Source: Brevibacillus choshinensis
GTDB taxonomy: Bacteria; Bacillota; Bacilli; Brevibacillales; Brevibacillaceae
Assembly (NCBI RefSeq): GCF_016811915.1
Contig: NZ_CP069127.1
Coordinates: 3,571,001-3,635,000, forward strand
DNA length: 64,000 bases
Reading direction: 5' to 3'
In this document: positions 26,323 through 37,398 of the stretch, piece after piece
Position numbering within the stretch: position 1 is the stretch's first letter
How the letters are laid out: each line of letters starts with the position of its first letter
Made by a program: the position numbers and the translations under genes
The notes under the pieces: model-generated
Databases searched by the model: none
Seen by the model: the letters and a program-made list of their open reading frames with translations, nothing else
What the model was told of the DNA's origin: nothing

Positions 26323-27330
26323 TTACGCCTCGTTTTGCTCTTCGTTTTCCTCTTGCTGAATCAGTCCTGCGAACAGGGCGTGGACAAATTGCTCTGGGTC
26401 AAAACGCTGCAGATCGTCCATCTTCTCACCCAATCCCACGTATTTCACCGGGATGTTCAGCTCGTTGCGGATAGCGATGACGATTCCGCCTTTTGCCGTA
26501 CCATCGAGCTTGGTCAGGACAAGTCCACTCACGCCGGCAGACTGGCCGAATGTTTTTGCTTGGGACAGCGCGTTTTGCCCTGTCGTCGCATCCAGCACGA
26601 GGAGGACCTCATGCGGGGCTCCCGGCAATTCACGTTGGAGGACGCGGTGAACCTTCGCCAGCTCCTCCATGAGATTGACCTTGTTTTGCAGGCGGCCAGC
26701 CGTATCGCACAGGAGTATATCTACCTGGCGCGACTTGGCTGCCTGGATCGCATCGTAAATGACAGCAGCGGGATCAGAGCCTTGCTGCTGCTTGATGACA
26801 TCGACGCCTACGCGGTCGCCCCACACTTCCAATTGCTCAATCGCTGCTGCACGGAATGTGTCTCCCGCTGCCAGCAGGACCTTTTTGCCCTGCTGCTTGA
26901 ACATGTGAGCCATTTTTCCGATGGTCGTGGTCTTTCCTACTCCGTTTACCCCGACAAACAAAATGACATTAAGACGCCCGTCCTGCACGTTTAGCTCGGT
27001 GTCGGCTGCTTCGTCGTTTTTCAGCAAAGCGACGAGCTTTTCCGAGAGAATCGGCTGCAGATCGATGGCATTCTCGATTTTTTGCTTGCGGACTTCGCCG
27101 CGCAGATCGTCAATCAGCTCCATGACGGTGTTGACGCCGACATCCGAGGTGATCAAAATTTCTTCGAGTTCATCAAAGAAATCATCATCGATTTTTTTAT
27201 AGCGGCGAACGAGATCCTCCACTTTCTCCACGAGAAGATCTCGAGTCTTGGCCAGTCCGTCCGTAAACTTCTGGGTGACCTCTTCGGATTTTTGCACAAT
27301 CGCGTCGCGCAGGCGCTTGAAAAAGCTCAT
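26323..27330 (-). CDS. ftsY: SRP receptor GTPase FtsY
   Basis: 335 residues. Membrane-associated receptor for SRP-ribosome complexes. The NG domain carries [13 protein letters not shown] (G1), DTAGRLQNK (G3), [10 protein letters not shown] (G4/G5). It lacks the long acidic A domain of E. coli, as usual for Bacilli. Of two in-frame ATGs I take the second (27328-27330), since AAAGGA is 8 nt from it and only 2 nt from the first. Lies between smc and ylxM. Confidence 0.97.
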   Translation of the reverse strand: MSFFKRLRDAIVQKSEEVTQKFTDGLAKTRDLLVEKVEDLVRRYKKIDDDFFDELEEILITSDVGVNTVMELIDDLRGEVRKQKIENAIDLQPILSEKLVALLKNDEAADTELNVQDGRLNVILFVGVNGVGKTTTIGKMAHMFKQQGKKVLLAAGDTFRAAAIEQLEVWGDRVGVDVIKQQQGSDPAAVIYDAIQAAKSRQVDILLCDTAGRLQNKVNLMEELAKVHRVLQRELPGAPHEVLLVLDATTGQNALSQAKTFGQSAGVSGLVLTKLDGTAKGGIVIAIRNELNIPVKYVGLGEKMDDLQRFDPEQFVHALFAGLIQQEENEEQNEA

Positions 27331-27372
27331 CTTCATCTTCCTTTGCAGGTAATAATCATTCGGCCCCCAAGA

Positions 27373-30300
27373 TTACGAGGCGGATTCAATAAACTTATCG
27401 CTTTCCTCCAGCTTCACCGACACCAGCTTGGACACGCCGCCTTCCTGCATCGTGATCCCGTAGAGCACATCCGCACTCTCCATGGTTCCTTTGCGGTGCG
27501 TAACGCATATAAACTGTGTCTGATTGCTGAAGTGATGCATGTATTCGGCGAAGCGATTCACGTTTGCTTCATCCAGCGCCGCCTCTACCTCGTCCAAGAC
27601 GCAGAACGGAACAGGCTTGACACGCAGGATCGCAAACAGGAGCGCCATCGCGGTCAGTGCCCGCTCCCCACCGGAGAGCAGCGCCAAATTTTGCAGCTTC
27701 TTGCCAGGCGGCTGAGCAACGATATCAATCCCTGTGTCCAGCAGACTTTCCGGATTGGACAAGAGCAGATCCGCACGTCCTCCACCGAACAGCTTCACAA
27801 ATACGTCGCGGAACTGCTCGGAAATCGCTTCAAACGTTTCCTTGAATCGGCGGGACATTTCTGTGTCCATCTCTTCAATGACCTGGTAGAGCATGTCTTT
27901 GGCTTCGTTCAGATCGGCTTCCTGTGAGCTTAGGAATTGCTGGCGCTCAGACAGACGTTCAAACTCCTCGATCGCTCCCAGGTTCACGGTACCCAGCGCA
28001 CCGATCTGCTTTTTGAGGCGCGCAACAATCTGCACTTCGTCGGATATCTCACCGCGAGCCGGGTACTTTTGCTTCGCCAGATCGTAGCTCATTTCGTATT
28101 CTTCGGAGAGTTTGTTCAACAGGTGATCCAGCTCCACCTCATTGCGGTTCACCTTGACTTCTTCCTGATGCAGCTTTTCTTCGAGAGACTTCACTTCCCT
28201 GCGAATCTCTTTCACCTGCTGCTCGACTTGCTCCTGTTTGTAGAACAGAGTGGCCCGCTCGCTGCGGCGCTCCTGTATCAGACCGGCTACCCGGTCCTTG
28301 TCCTGCCGCAGCTCTGTAATTTTTTGATCGAGCTCGGAACCGGATGTTTCGTTGGTTCTCTCCAGCTCGTCGAGAGAAGCGAGGGTCGCATTTTGCTCCT
28401 CCCACTCCTTTTGCAGCGAGGTCTTTTGCTCCATCAATCGCTCTGTCTGCTCGATCCGCGACTGATATTCCTGCATGACCTGCGCACCCTGCACTTTGAG
28501 GCTGGTAATTTTCTGGTTCATTTCTTCCTTGGATTCGAGCTGTTCCTGTCGTTTGGCTTCAGCCTGTGCAACCAGGGCAGCCAGCTCCTTCTCCTCTGCA
28601 TCCAGGGCAGCGAGAGACGCTTGCAGTTCCTCCTGCTTGCGGATCGCATCCTCCATCTCGCGGCGATATCCAGAGATGTCTTGCTCCACCAGCTTGATAC
28701 GCTCACTCAAGGACCGGCCTTCCGCTTCTGTTTGCTGCAGCAGCCCTTTGACTTCCTGTTCTTTCAAGCGCAAGGACTCACCTTGGCTGCGCAGGGATTC
28801 CTGCTCCTGCTCCCACTTTCGAAGTTCATTTGCCAGTTGATCCATATGCGTAGTATGCCCAGAAATTGCCTGGTCGATTTCGGTCATCTGAACTTCCAGC
28901 TCTTCGGCTTGGCGATTTCGCCCCAGAAGATTGGTGCTGTTCTTTTTCAAGGCACCCCCGGTCATAGAACCGCCGGCATTGACGATATCCCCCTCGAGCG
29001 TAACCACCCGATAGCGATAGCTCAGAGCACGCGCGACCTTATTGGCTTGCTCCAGCGTCTCTGTCACGATCACGTTGCCGAGCAGCGACTCCAGAATCGG
29101 ACGATACGTTTCCTCGAACGAAACCAGCTCGCTTGCGATCCCTACTACACCGGACTCCTTGGCCAGCTGACGTTTGTCATCCGACTGAAGCTGGCGCGGG
29201 CGGATGACATCCAATGGCAAGAAAGTCGCACGTCCGGCATTATGCTTCTTCAGGTGAGCGATGGCAGCACGACCTGCGCCTTCATTCTCTACCACGACGT
29301 TTTGCAGGGCACCGCCAAGCGCAACCTCCAAGGCCGTTTCATATTGCTGCGGAACGACGACCAACTCGGCTACTGCCCCGTGAATGCCTGCAAAGCCCCG
29401 TTCGCGAGCCTTGAGAATTTCTTTTACACCCTGCTGAAAGCCGGCAAACTCCGACTGCATTTCTTTTAACAGATCCAGGCGAGACTTGGCCGCTTCCTTC
29501 TTTTGTTCCCACCCGCGCAGCTCGCGGCGAGCGGTTTCCAGACGAGCTTGTCCCTCGCGATTGCGTTCCATCAGTTCTTTGTAGCTCGCGACGGTCTCCT
29601 GTATCGTCTGATCAATAGATTCCAGCTGTGCTTTGAAAGAGTCGAGCTTGGCCAGGCGTTGCTGCTCTTCCTGATCCAGCTGTTCTTTCCCCGAAAGCTG
29701 ACGATCGAGCCGTGCCTGACTCGTTTGCACCAGTTGCTGCTGGTGACGCATTTCGTTTCGCAAATTGGCCATTTCGTTCAGCTTTTCGAAATAGTCACCT
29801 TTCAATCGTTCCACATCATCTGTCAGGGACTGCACCATCGAGAAAAACTGCCCTTCCGCTTCCTTCAGCGATTCACCCGCTTCTATCATTCGGCGGTTGG
29901 CTTCCTGGGCACGGTCTTGTTCTTCCGTGAGCTCTGTCTCCACCGCATGCTGCTTCTCCGTGATGCGATGCATCTGCTCCATCGTCTGCTGTCGATTGGC
30001 ATTCAGGTTGCGCATGCGCTCCCGCAAAACTTCGCGCTGCCCCTCTACCTTCTCCGCCTCTTCGCTCACGGTCAAAAGAACCTGCTGCAGCTCTTCGATC
30101 GATTGATCAATCTGGGTGACGTGGAAGCGCGCCTGCTCCAGGTCTGCTTCCTGTTTCGATGCTTCCGTCGATTGTGCGACCAGCTGCTCCTGCAGCTCTG
30201 AAACACGCTGCGTGGCAGCTTCCCACTTGGCATGTGCTGCCTCGATCTGCTGCACGTAAAGCGCTACCTCGTGTTCGACCAGTTTGCGATGAAGCTCCTT

Positions 30301-30945
30301 GTAGGTGCGGGCTGTCTCCGCTTGCTCTTGCAACGGCCCGATTTGCTCGGTAATTTCACTTACTATGTCATGAATACGGACGAGATTTTGCTCGGTTTCA
30401 TCCAGCTTCTTCTCCGCTTCACGTTTTCTTGTCTTATACTTGACGATCCCGGCGGCTTCTTCAAAAATGCCGCGGCGGTCTTCTGATTTGGTACTGAGGA
30501 TTTCTTCGATTTTCCCTTGGCCGATAATCGAATACGCTTCTTTCCCCAAACCGGTATCCATGAACAGCTCCATGATGTCCTTCAGACGGCAGGATCTGTT
30601 GTTTATGTAGTACTCACTGTCGCCGGACCGATATACTCTGCGAGTAACCGAGACTTCCGAATACTCCACATCGAGGGAGCGGTCCGTATTGTCCAACGTG
30701 AGGGTCACCTCGGCAAAATTGACGGGCTTGCGGGTGTCACTGCCGGCAAAAATGATGTCCTCCATCTTTGCTCCGCGAAGCGATTTGGCGCTCTGCTCAC
30801 CCAAAACCCAACGGATGGAGTCGGAAACATTACTTTTTCCGCTTCCGTTCGGGCCCACAACCGCTGTCACTCCAGGTACAAATTCCAGTTCCGTCCGGTC
30901 GGCGAAGGACTTAAATCCTGCCAGTTCCAGGCGTTTTAAATACAT
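27373..30945 (-). CDS. smc: Chromosome segregation ATPase SMC
   Basis: 1190 residues, full length. The condensin motor works with ScpA/ScpB. N-terminal head with Walker A GPNGSGKSN (32-40); two long coiled coils flank a hinge (about 510-660, including GSMTGGA); C-terminal head with signature LSGGERALTAMALLFAIL and Walker B PFCVLDEVEAALDEAN. Start MYLKRLELAGFKSFADRTE is the family N-terminus. It lies between rnc and ftsY, the standard order. Confidence 0.99.
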   Translation of the reverse strand: MYLKRLELAGFKSFADRTELEFVPGVTAVVGPNGSGKSNVSDSIRWVLGEQSAKSLRGAKMEDIIFAGSDTRKPVNFAEVTLTLDNTDRSLDVEYSEVSVTRRVYRSGDSEYYINNRSCRLKDIMELFMDTGLGKEAYSIIGQGKIEEILSTKSEDRRGIFEEAAGIVKYKTRKREAEKKLDETEQNLVRIHDIVSEITEQIGPLQEQAETARTYKELHRKLVEHEVALYVQQIEAAHAKWEAATQRVSELQEQLVAQSTEASKQEADLEQARFHVTQIDQSIEELQQVLLTVSEEAEKVEGQREVLRERMRNLNANRQQTMEQMHRITEKQHAVETELTEEQDRAQEANRRMIEAGESLKEAEGQFFSMVQSLTDDVERLKGDYFEKLNEMANLRNEMRHQQQLVQTSQARLDRQLSGKEQLDQEEQQRLAKLDSFKAQLESIDQTIQETVASYKELMERNREGQARLETARRELRGWEQKKEAAKSRLDLLKEMQSEFAGFQQGVKEILKARERGFAGIHGAVAELVVVPQQYETALEVALGGALQNVVVENEGAGRAAIAHLKKHNAGRATFLPLDVIRPRQLQSDDKRQLAKESGVVGIASELVSFEETYRPILESLLGNVIVTETLEQANKVARALSYRYRVVTLEGDIVNAGGSMTGGALKKNSTNLLGRNRQAEELEVQMTEIDQAISGHTTHMDQLANELRKWEQEQESLRSQGESLRLKEQEVKGLLQQTEAEGRSLSERIKLVEQDISGYRREMEDAIRKQEELQASLAALDAEEKELAALVAQAEAKRQEQLESKEEMNQKITSLKVQGAQVMQEYQSRIEQTERLMEQKTSLQKEWEEQNATLASLDELERTNETSGSELDQKITELRQDKDRVAGLIQERRSERATLFYKQEQVEQQVKEIRREVKSLEEKLHQEEVKVNRNEVELDHLLNKLSEEYEMSYDLAKQKYPARGEISDEVQIVARLKKQIGALGTVNLGAIEEFERLSERQQFLSSQEADLNEAKDMLYQVIEEMDTEMSRRFKETFEAISEQFRDVFVKLFGGGRADLLLSNPESLLDTGIDIVAQPPGKKLQNLALLSGGERALTAMALLFAILRVKPVPFCVLDEVEAALDEANVNRFAEYMHHFSNQTQFICVTHRKGTMESADVLYGITMQEGGVSKLVSVKLEESDKFIESAS

Positions 30946-31116
30946 ACTGACGGTCCTCCCTTAACAGCCCATCCGAAATATAGCTTGCATGCTCGAAAAG
31001 AAGCCCCTGCAAACGGACAGGAGCTTACTTCACTCAGCTACTTCGTCATATCGACATAAGTGTAACATAGAAGAGTACGTCTCGCAGTAATTTCCACTTG
31101 TTTACGAGGAGGAAAA

Positions 31117-31160
31117 GAGAAAGCCGCACCACTCGGCAAGAGTAGGTGCAGCCTTCTTTC
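31117..31160 (-). terminator. Possible terminator or processing hairpin after rnc
   Basis: GCACC/GGTGC stem extended by GAAAG/CTTTC arms; the T-tract on the minus strand (CTTTCTCTTTTCC) is interrupted. It lies between rnc and smc. The 229-bp gap also holds a second imperfect hairpin near 31005-31030. Confidence 0.4.
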
Positions 31161-31174
31161 AACACAACATCCTC

Positions 31175-31876
31175 TTATTTATCTCCCAGCTTGACCAATG
31201 CGCGCGCTGCCGCCTGCTGTTCCGCTTCCTTTTTGGATCGGCCCGAGCCGACGCCCAGCGAGCGATTGTTCAATAGAACCTCAGAGACGAACTCCCGATT
31301 ATGAGCTGGTCCTTTTTCTTCTACGATGCGATATTGGATGTCTCCCAGATTGTCTTGTTGAACAAATTCCTGCAACTGGCTCTTGAAGTCGGTAACCTGG
31401 GCAAACTCTCCCTTATCTACCCGAGGATAGACGTATTTCTCCATAAAGGTAAATACTGCATCCACCCCTTGATCCAAATAAAGGGCGCCTACAAATGCTT
31501 CAAAAACGTCCGCTAGCAAGGCAGGTCGTTGACGTCCCCCCGTCAACTCTTCCCCTTTTCCCAGCAGAACGAGATCGCCGAAATTCAGCAGCTCAGCAAA
31601 CTTCACCAGAGACGGTTCACAGACAATAGCTGCTCGAAGCTTCGTCATTTCCCCTTCACTCATCTTGGGAAATGTCTTGTACAAGAACTGGGAAACTGTC
31701 AATTCGAGGACAGCATCCCCCAAAAACTCCAGTCGCTCATTGTCTTGAATCCGTTTTCCGCGTTGCTCGTTCACGTAGGAAGAATGGGTGAATGCCTGCC
31801 GCAGCACGCTCTCATCATGAAAGCGCACGCCTATTTTCTCTTGCAGCTGTGCAAAACTCATCACCCTCACCGCCAT
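31175..31876 (-). CDS. rnc: Ribonuclease III
   Basis: About 233 residues. Double-strand RNA endonuclease for rRNA and mRNA processing. N-terminal catalytic domain with the signature [20 protein letters not shown] and [14 protein letters not shown]-terminal dsRNA-binding domain ([12 protein letters not shown] ... [17 protein letters not shown]). The start is ambiguous. The frame runs back to an ATG abutting the fabF stop (31915). I take the ATG at 31874-31876, which gives the usual length; another ATG is five codons downstream. Confidence 0.95.
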   Translation of the reverse strand: MAVRVMSFAQLQEKIGVRFHDESVLRQAFTHSSYVNEQRGKRIQDNERLEFLGDAVLELTVSQFLYKTFPKMSEGEMTKLRAAIVCEPSLVKFAELLNFGDLVLLGKGEELTGGRQRPALLADVFEAFVGALYLDQGVDAVFTFMEKYVYPRVDKGEFAQVTDFKSQLQEFVQQDNLGDIQYRIVEEKGPAHNREFVSEVLLNNRSLGVGSGRSKKEAEQQAAARALVKLGDK

Positions 31877-31915
31877 TCCAGGAGACTTCCTACTCATTCT
31901 ATCAGTAGGACTCAT

Positions 31916-33157
31916 TTATGCTTCGTATCGTTTCAAAATAACCGTAGCGTTGTGGCCGCCGAATCCAAAGGTATTGGATACAGCCACATCCACTTTCGCC
32001 TTGCGTGCTTGATTCGGCACGTAGTCGAGGTCACATTCCGGATCCGGATTGTCCAAGTTGATCGTCGGAGGCAGGATTTGATCGCGCAGCGCGTACGCTG
32101 TGGCAATCGCCTCAATGCCACCTGTCGCTCCCAGCAAGTGTCCTGTCATCGATTTGGTCGAGCTGACAGCCAGCTTGTAGGCATGCTCGCCAAATACGGA
32201 TTTGATCGCTTGCGTCTCTGCGATGTCCCCTTGATCCGTAGAAGTACCGTGCGCATTGATGTAATCCACTTCAGCAGGATCGACGCCTGCATCTTTCAAG
32301 GCATTGGTCATGCAGCGAGCTGCACCTTCCCCGCCTGGAGATGGAGAAGTAATGTGATGGGCGTCCGCGCTCATGCCATAGCCAATCACTTCGGCAATGA
32401 TTGTCGCTCCGCGTTTTTTCGCATGCTCCAATTCTTCCAGAATGACGACGCCTGCGCCCTCACCCATGACGAAGCCATCGCGGTGTTTGTCAAATGGGCG
32501 GCTTGCTTTTTGCGGTTCGTCATTGCGAGTGGACATCGCTTTAGCCGAGCAGAAGCCTGCGAATGCCATCGGACGTACCGTTGCTTCTGCACCACCCGCG
32601 ATCATCACATCCGCGTGATCAAACTGGATCAGGCGAAGCGCATCGCCAATTGCATTGGTGCCTGTGGCGCAGGCTGTGATTGCACTGGACGTCGGACCTT
32701 TTGCTCCATACTGGATGGAAACCGCCCCAGAGGCCATGTTTGCAATCAGCATCGGAATAAAGAAAGGACTCACACGACGAGGACCTTTTTCCAGCAAGGT
32801 CGTGTGCTGCTCCTCCCAGGTGGACAGACCGCCAATCCCGGACCCGATGTATACACCCACTCGCTCCGCATTTTCAGCTGTGATTTCCAGCTTGGCGTCT
32901 TCAACCGCCATTTTAGCAGCGGCTAATCCAAATTGAACGAATCGGTCTGTACGTCGAACTTCTTTTTTATCCATATACAGCTCAGGGTTGAAATCCTTGA
33001 CTTCCCCCGCGATCTGCGTCGGATAATCCGTAGCGTCAAATGCAGTCAATCGGTCAATGCCTGATTTTCCTTCCAGCAGGCTGTTCCAGAAAGTCTGCGC
33101 GTCATTTCCCACCGGGGAGATGACTCCGACGCCGGTAATCACCACTCTTCGTTTCAT
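31916..33157 (-). CDS. fabF: 3-oxoacyl-ACP synthase II
   Basis: 413 residues, standard length. Elongating condensing enzyme of fatty acid synthesis. Thiolase fold with active-site Cys163 ([13 protein letters not shown]), followed by the His in [11 protein letters not shown] and a second His in [13 protein letters not shown] at 33155-33157 with AGAGGTGA upstream; the long open frame before it is not used. Here it follows acpP, so the fab cluster is larger than the B. subtilis fapR cluster. Confidence 0.98.
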   Translation of the reverse strand: MKRRVVITGVGVISPVGNDAQTFWNSLLEGKSGIDRLTAFDATDYPTQIAGEVKDFNPELYMDKKEVRRTDRFVQFGLAAAKMAVEDAKLEITAENAERVGVYIGSGIGGLSTWEEQHTTLLEKGPRRVSPFFIPMLIANMASGAVSIQYGAKGPTSSAITACATGTNAIGDALRLIQFDHADVMIAGGAEATVRPMAFAGFCSAKAMSTRNDEPQKASRPFDKHRDGFVMGEGAGVVILEELEHAKKRGATIIAEVIGYGMSADAHHITSPSPGGEGAARCMTNALKDAGVDPAEVDYINAHGTSTDQGDIAETQAIKSVFGEHAYKLAVSSTKSMTGHLLGATGGIEAIATAYALRDQILPPTINLDNPDPECDLDYVPNQARKAKVDVAVSNTFGFGGHNATVILKRYEA

Positions 33158-33264
33158 TACGATCACCTCTATATAAAAGTCAGCAATCTGCTTCTTATTA
33201 CTCCATTTTAGCCAAACAAGATTCTTCTTTACGTGCGCAGTTATGTACAGTTGGTAATGAAGGA

Positions 33265-33289
33265 GAAGTCCCGTATGATACGGGACTTC
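33265..33289. other. Long perfect hairpin between acpP and fabF
   Basis: GAAGTCCCGTAT and ATACGGGACTTC pair perfectly over 12 positions around one central base (a real loop would open the inner pairs), with an outer AGTTGG/CCAACT pair at 33249-33254 and 33289-33294. No T-tract follows on the minus strand, so it looks like a processing or stabilising hairpin rather than a terminator. Confidence 0.6.
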
Positions 33290-33301
33290 CAACTGATCGA
33301 C

Positions 33302-33535
33302 CTACTTGTGAGATTCTATGTATTTTACAACCTCACCTACAGAAGTGATCTTTTCAGCATCTTCGTCAGAAATCTCTAAATCAAACTCATCTTCGAGTTC
33401 CATTACGAGTTCTACTACATCCAGGGAGTCAGCGCCCAGGTCTTCTTTGAAAGAAGCCTCCAAAGTAATCTTGGACTCATCTACACCCAGACGATCGACG
33501 ATGATTTTCTTCACGCGCTCCAATGTATCTGCCAT
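33302..33535 (-). CDS. acpP: Acyl carrier protein
   Basis: 77 residues, acidic. Carries the phosphopantetheine site Ser37 in [20 protein letters not shown], the ACP signature. Shuttles growing acyl chains to FabD, FabF, FabG and PlsX, which are encoded around it. Ribosome site AGGGGGTG upstream of the ATG. Confidence 0.99.
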
Positions 33536-33649
33536 TTTGCTTCACCCCCTCTCCCGTATTATAGTGGATGAGCCTTCAAAAAACCAGTTTCTAGATTACA
33601 GGAGAAATCCATCCAATCCCTGGCTCTGAATGCTCTGTCACCCATGTGA

Positions 33650-34390
33650 CTACATGTACATACCGCCATCCACGTGAAGCGTCTGGCCAGTCATATAATT
33701 CGCCGCATCAGATGCGAGGAACAAAACAACGGAAGCAATATCGTCCGTCTGCCCCAATCTGCCGAGCGGAATCTGTCCCATCATGCCCGCTTTCACATCT
33801 TCCGAAAGAACGGAAGTCATTTCGGTATCAATAAAGCCTGGCGCTACCGCATTTACCGTGATGCCGCGTGTAGCGAGCTCGCGCGCAGCCGTCTTGGTCA
33901 AGCCGATGACACCCGCTTTTGCCGCCACGTAGTTCGCTTGGCCAGGATTCCCCAGCACGCCAACAACGGAAGTGATGTTGATAATCTTGCCGGAACGCTG
34001 CTTCATCATCGGGCGAGTCGCTGCTTTCAGGCAGTTGAATACGCCTTTCAGGTTGGTCGCGATGACATCGTCCCATTCGTCCTCTTTCATGCGCATCAAG
34101 AGATTGTCACGTGTAATTCCCGCATTATTGACGAGGATATCGATTGCTCCGAAATGATCCAGAGCAGATTTGAACATCTCGTTTACTTCTTCGGTTTGGG
34201 ACACATTTGCACGTACCATAATCGCGTCGCGTCCCATTTCCTTGATGAGAGCCACCGTTTCCGCAGCAGCTGCTTCGCTTCCTGCGTAGTTCACCACCAC
34301 ATTGGCTCCCGCGTCCGCCAGCTTCAAGGCGATCGCGCGTCCGATTCCTCGGGATGCGCCTGTGACCAGGGCTGTTTTACCTGCTAGCAT
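33650..34390 (-). CDS. fabG: 3-oxoacyl-ACP reductase
   Basis: 246 residues. NADPH-dependent short-chain dehydrogenase: [11 protein letters not shown] (10-20) nucleotide site, NNAG (88-91), and catalytic S141, Y154, K158 (YVAAK). C-terminal [15 protein letters not shown] and DGGMYM are FabG-like. Its start overlaps the fabD stop by 7 nt; GGAGGGG site. Second step of each elongation cycle. Confidence 0.98.
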   Translation of the reverse strand: MLAGKTALVTGASRGIGRAIALKLADAGANVVVNYAGSEAAAAETVALIKEMGRDAIMVRANVSQTEEVNEMFKSALDHFGAIDILVNNAGITRDNLLMRMKEDEWDDVIATNLKGVFNCLKAATRPMMKQRSGKIINITSVVGVLGNPGQANYVAAKAGVIGLTKTAARELATRGITVNAVAPGFIDTEMTSVLSEDVKAGMMGQIPLGRLGQTDDIASVVLFLASDAANYMTGQTLHVDGGMYM

Positions 34391-35334
34391 AGTACCCCTC
34401 CGTTCAGCAGCTCTGTCAATGAATCCATGTCTTGCACGGAAATGATGGTGGTTTCAGCCGGTGCAATCTTTTTGATCAATCCAGCCAGCACTTTTCCCGG
34501 TCCGATCTCTACGAAAGTCGTAACTCCCTGCTCGACCATCCATTGAACGGTGTCTTCCCAAAGCACCGGAGCCGACACTTGTTTGACCAGACTGTCCACG
34601 ATCGTCTGCGCTTCCGATACGGGCCGTGCGGTCACGTTCGCCACGACAGGAATGCTTGCTTCCTCCACGGTGATTCCCGCCAAGACCGCATGCAGCTTAT
34701 CTGCTGCAGGCTGCATCAGACTGGAGTGGAACGGTCCGCTTACATTCAGCGGCAATACACGTTTTGCCCCTGCTTCTTTGGCTTTTTCACCAGCGAGCTT
34801 GACACCTTCCGCAGAACCGGAGATGACGATCTGTCCCGCACAGTTCATGTTCGCCATCTGTACCGGATGCCCGGATTGAGTCACCGCTTCACATACCGCA
34901 TGCAATACGGCACGATCCAGGTTGAGCACAGCAGCCATGGCACCTTCGCCCGCCGGCACCGCTTCTTCCATGAATTGGCCGCGGGCACGGACGGTTTTGA
35001 CTGCATCCGCAAACGAAAGAGCACCCGCAGCAACCAGCGCAGAATATTCGCCCAAGCTGTGTCCTGCCACAAAATCCGGTTTGAATTCCGGCTGCTTTTC
35101 TTTAAAGGCTGCAAGCACTGCCACGCTTGCGGTCAGAATCGCAGGCTGTGTATTCGCAGTCAGGCGCAGCTCTTCCTCTGGCCCTTCAAAGCACAAGCTC
35201 GAAAGGGAAAAGCCCAATGCTTCATCTGCTTGCTGAAAGACGAGACGAGCAGCCTCGGATTGCTCGGTCAGAGCCTGGCCCATGCCAACGAATTGCGACC
35301 CTTGACCTGGAAAGACGAATGCTACCTTCCCCAT
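34384..35334 (-). CDS. fabD: Malonyl-CoA:ACP transacylase
   Basis: 316 residues. Loads malonyl groups onto [17 protein letters not shown] at 7-20 and nucleophile Ser93 in [10 protein letters not shown]; the catalytic His is in SGPFHSSLM. Its ATG shares a base with the fabH stop (TAATG), indicating coupled translation in the fapR operon. Confidence 0.98.
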   Translation of the reverse strand: MGKVAFVFPGQGSQFVGMGQALTEQSEAARLVFQQADEALGFSLSSLCFEGPEEELRLTANTQPAILTASVAVLAAFKEKQPEFKPDFVAGHSLGEYSALVAAGALSFADAVKTVRARGQFMEEAVPAGEGAMAAVLNLDRAVLHAVCEAVTQSGHPVQMANMNCAGQIVISGSAEGVKLAGEKAKEAGAKRVLPLNVSGPFHSSLMQPAADKLHAVLAGITVEEASIPVVANVTARPVSEAQTIVDSLVKQVSAPVLWEDTVQWMVEQGVTTFVEIGPGKVLAGLIKKIAPAETTIISVQDMDSLTELLNGGVLC

Positions 35335-36353
35335 TACTTCTCGCTCCCTTCAGCAGGTGTCGTCGACCATTTCAAGAGAGTGGCTCCCCAAGTCAAGCCG
35401 CCTCCGAAACCTACGAGAACCAGATTGTCGCCCTCTTTTACCCGACCAGATTGAACAGCCTCATCCAATGCGACCGGAATGGAAGCCGAGGACATGTTTC
35501 CGTAGCGATCCAGGTTAATGACGACTTTGTCTTCGCTCAGGCCGAAGCGCTGCACCGCGGAATCGATGATGCGCTTATTTGCCTGATGCGGCACCAAGAG
35601 ATTGATATCGTCCTTCGTCAAGCCTGCTTTCGTCAAGACTGCCTCTGTCGCGGAGTTCATGACGCGAACGGCAAATTTAAAGACTTCGCCGCCAGCCATT
35701 GCGAGGTAGTGAAGATCCCCTTCCACGGATTCGCTGGAAGCCGGGATGCGCGAACCACCTGCAGGCAAGCAGAGCAGAGGACCGCCAGAACCGTCTGCGC
35801 CCAGCTCAAAGGACTGGAAGCCAAAGCCTTCCGCCACTTCCCCGATGACAGCAGCACCCGCTCCGTCACCGAACAGCACGCATGTATTTCGATCTTTGTA
35901 GTTCGTAATTTTGGACAAGCTCTCCACACCAACAACCAAAACGTATTTGTACAGGCCATTCGCAATAAATTGCGTCGCTGTCGTTATTCCGTACAGGAAG
36001 CCTGTGCAAGCTGCGGACAAATCCATTGCAGATGCACGGGTCGCTCCCAATTTATCCTGCAGGATGCAAGCCGTAGACGGGAACATCGTGTCTGGTGTCA
36101 CTGTCGCGACGATGATCATATCCAGCTGTTCCGGGCTCAGGTTTGCTTTCTCCAGCGCTTTTTTGGCTGCCTCGTAAGCAAGATCAGAAGAAGCTTGTTC
36201 CGGGGAGCTGATGCGTCGCTCGCGAATCCCGGTCCGGGAAACGATCCATTCGTCTGAAGTGTCCACCATTTTTTCCAGATCAAAGTTGGACAACACTCTC
36301 TCAGGGGTGTAGGAGCCCGTTGCCAAAATACCTACTGAACGTTTGCCATTCAT
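35334..36353 (-). CDS. fabH: 3-oxoacyl-ACP synthase III
   Basis: About 339 residues. Initiates fatty acid synthesis by condensing acyl-CoA primers with malonyl-ACP. Active-site Cys116 in DLSAACTGFLYG, then HQAN and the NRYGNMSSASIP-like 'LDRYGNMSSASIP' block. The ATG at 36351-36353 has a GTGAGG only 3 nt away. A GTG three codons earlier overlaps the plsX stop and is an alternative start. FabH between plsX and fabD is absent from the B. subtilis fapR operon but common in other lineages. Confidence 0.96.
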   Translation of the reverse strand: MNGKRSVGILATGSYTPERVLSNFDLEKMVDTSDEWIVSRTGIRERRISSPEQASSDLAYEAAKKALEKANLSPEQLDMIIVATVTPDTMFPSTACILQDKLGATRASAMDLSAACTGFLYGITTATQFIANGLYKYVLVVGVESLSKITNYKDRNTCVLFGDGAGAAVIGEVAEGFGFQSFELGADGSGGPLLCLPAGGSRIPASSESVEGDLHYLAMAGGEVFKFAVRVMNSATEAVLTKAGLTKDDINLLVPHQANKRIIDSAVQRFGLSEDKVVINLDRYGNMSSASIPVALDEAVQSGRVKEGDNLVLVGFGGGLTWGATLLKWSTTPAEGSEK

Positions 36354-36358
36354 CTGCC

Positions 36359-37366
36359 TCACTCGCTTTCTGGCGTACTGTTTTTCTGCAATGCTTGCGC
36401 AATGATATCGTTGACATCCTGTTTTACAAAACGAGCGGCGCTCGCAATCGCATTTTTGATTGCTTTTTCATCGGAAGAACCATGCGCCTTGATGACAGGA
36501 CTGCGCAATCCGAGCAGGGGTGCCCCGCCGTATTCCGCGTAATCCATACGTTTCCGGAAGCGCATCAGGCCCGGTTTGAGAATAGCCGCTCCTACCTTAT
36601 TAATCAGGCTGGAAGTAAACTCCTGCTTCAGCTGCGAAAAGATTGTAGAAGCAGAACCTTCGACAGCTTTTAACAAAACATTTCCTACAAAACCGTCGCA
36701 GACGAGGACATCGCATGCCCCTTGAAGGACGTCGCGCGCCTCCACGTTGCCTACGAAGTTCAAGTCAGCTTGCTGCAGCATAGGAAAAACCGCTTTTGTC
36801 AGCTCGTTTCCTTTTCCCTCTTCGGTGCCTACGTTCAGCAAGCCTACCGTCGGGCGTTCAAAGCCCAAGACCCGCTCTGCGTACAGACTTCCCATCAGAG
36901 CATATTGCAGCAAATGATGCGGTTTTGCGTCCATGTTGGCGCCGACATCCAGAGTCAGCGTCACCCGTCCCTTTACATTTGGGATGAATGCAGCCAGTGC
37001 CGGCCGTTCGATTCCTTCCATGCGCCCTGCATATAGCAAGCCCGCTGTCATGAGCGCACCAGTGTTCCCAGCCGATATCGCCGCATCCACCAGATTTTCT
37101 CGTGCCATCTGGACAGCCACTACGAGAGACGAGTTTTTCTTTCTCCGTACGGCTTTCACCGGTTCATCATCCGTCTCGATGACTTCCGATGTCGGTACAA
37201 TCTCTATGTTAGCCGGAATATCCCCCGGCAGATGGCTCCGAATGCCTTGTTCATCCCCCACCAGCACTACCGTAATCGATGGGTTTTCCTTGACGGCAGC
37301 CAATGCTCCCTGCACCGTACTGCGCGGTGCGTTATCGCCGCCCATCGCATCCACTGCAATTCGCAA
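36359..37366 (-). CDS. plsX: Phosphate acyltransferase PlsX
   Basis: About 335 residues. Converts acyl-ACP to acyl-phosphate for phospholipid synthesis. Starts with RIAVDAMGGDNAP, the family N-terminus, and has DVGANMDAKPHHLLQYALMG and ALSQKN-type tail. The best start is a TTG at 37364-37366, 8 nt after AAGGAGG. The ATG at 37391-37393 upstream has no site and would add nine residues. Second gene of the FapR-controlled operon. Confidence 0.96.
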   Translation of the reverse strand: MRIAVDAMGGDNAPRSTVQGALAAVKENPSITVVLVGDEQGIRSHLPGDIPANIEIVPTSEVIETDDEPVKAVRRKKNSSLVVAVQMARENLVDAAISAGNTGALMTAGLLYAGRMEGIERPALAAFIPNVKGRVTLTLDVGANMDAKPHHLLQYALMGSLYAERVLGFERPTVGLLNVGTEEGKGNELTKAVFPMLQQADLNFVGNVEARDVLQGACDVLVCDGFVGNVLLKAVEGSASTIFSQLKQEFTSSLINKVGAAILKPGLMRFRKRMDYAEYGGAPLLGLRSPVIKAHGSSDEKAIKNAIASAARFVKQDVNDIIAQALQKNSTPESE

Positions 37367-37398
37367 CCGAGTCTCCTCCTTAATTTCAACCATGCTGT

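Noticed and set aside
27937..29469. A 510-codon plus-strand open frame antisense to smc
   Set aside because: Shadow frame of a high-quality coding sequence. Its Leu/Phe-rich translation is the usual reverse image of Glu/Lys/Gln-rich coiled coil.
31529..32926. A 465-codon plus-strand open frame opposite rnc and fabF
   Set aside because: Antisense shadow; His/Arg/Cys-rich composition and no ribosome site.
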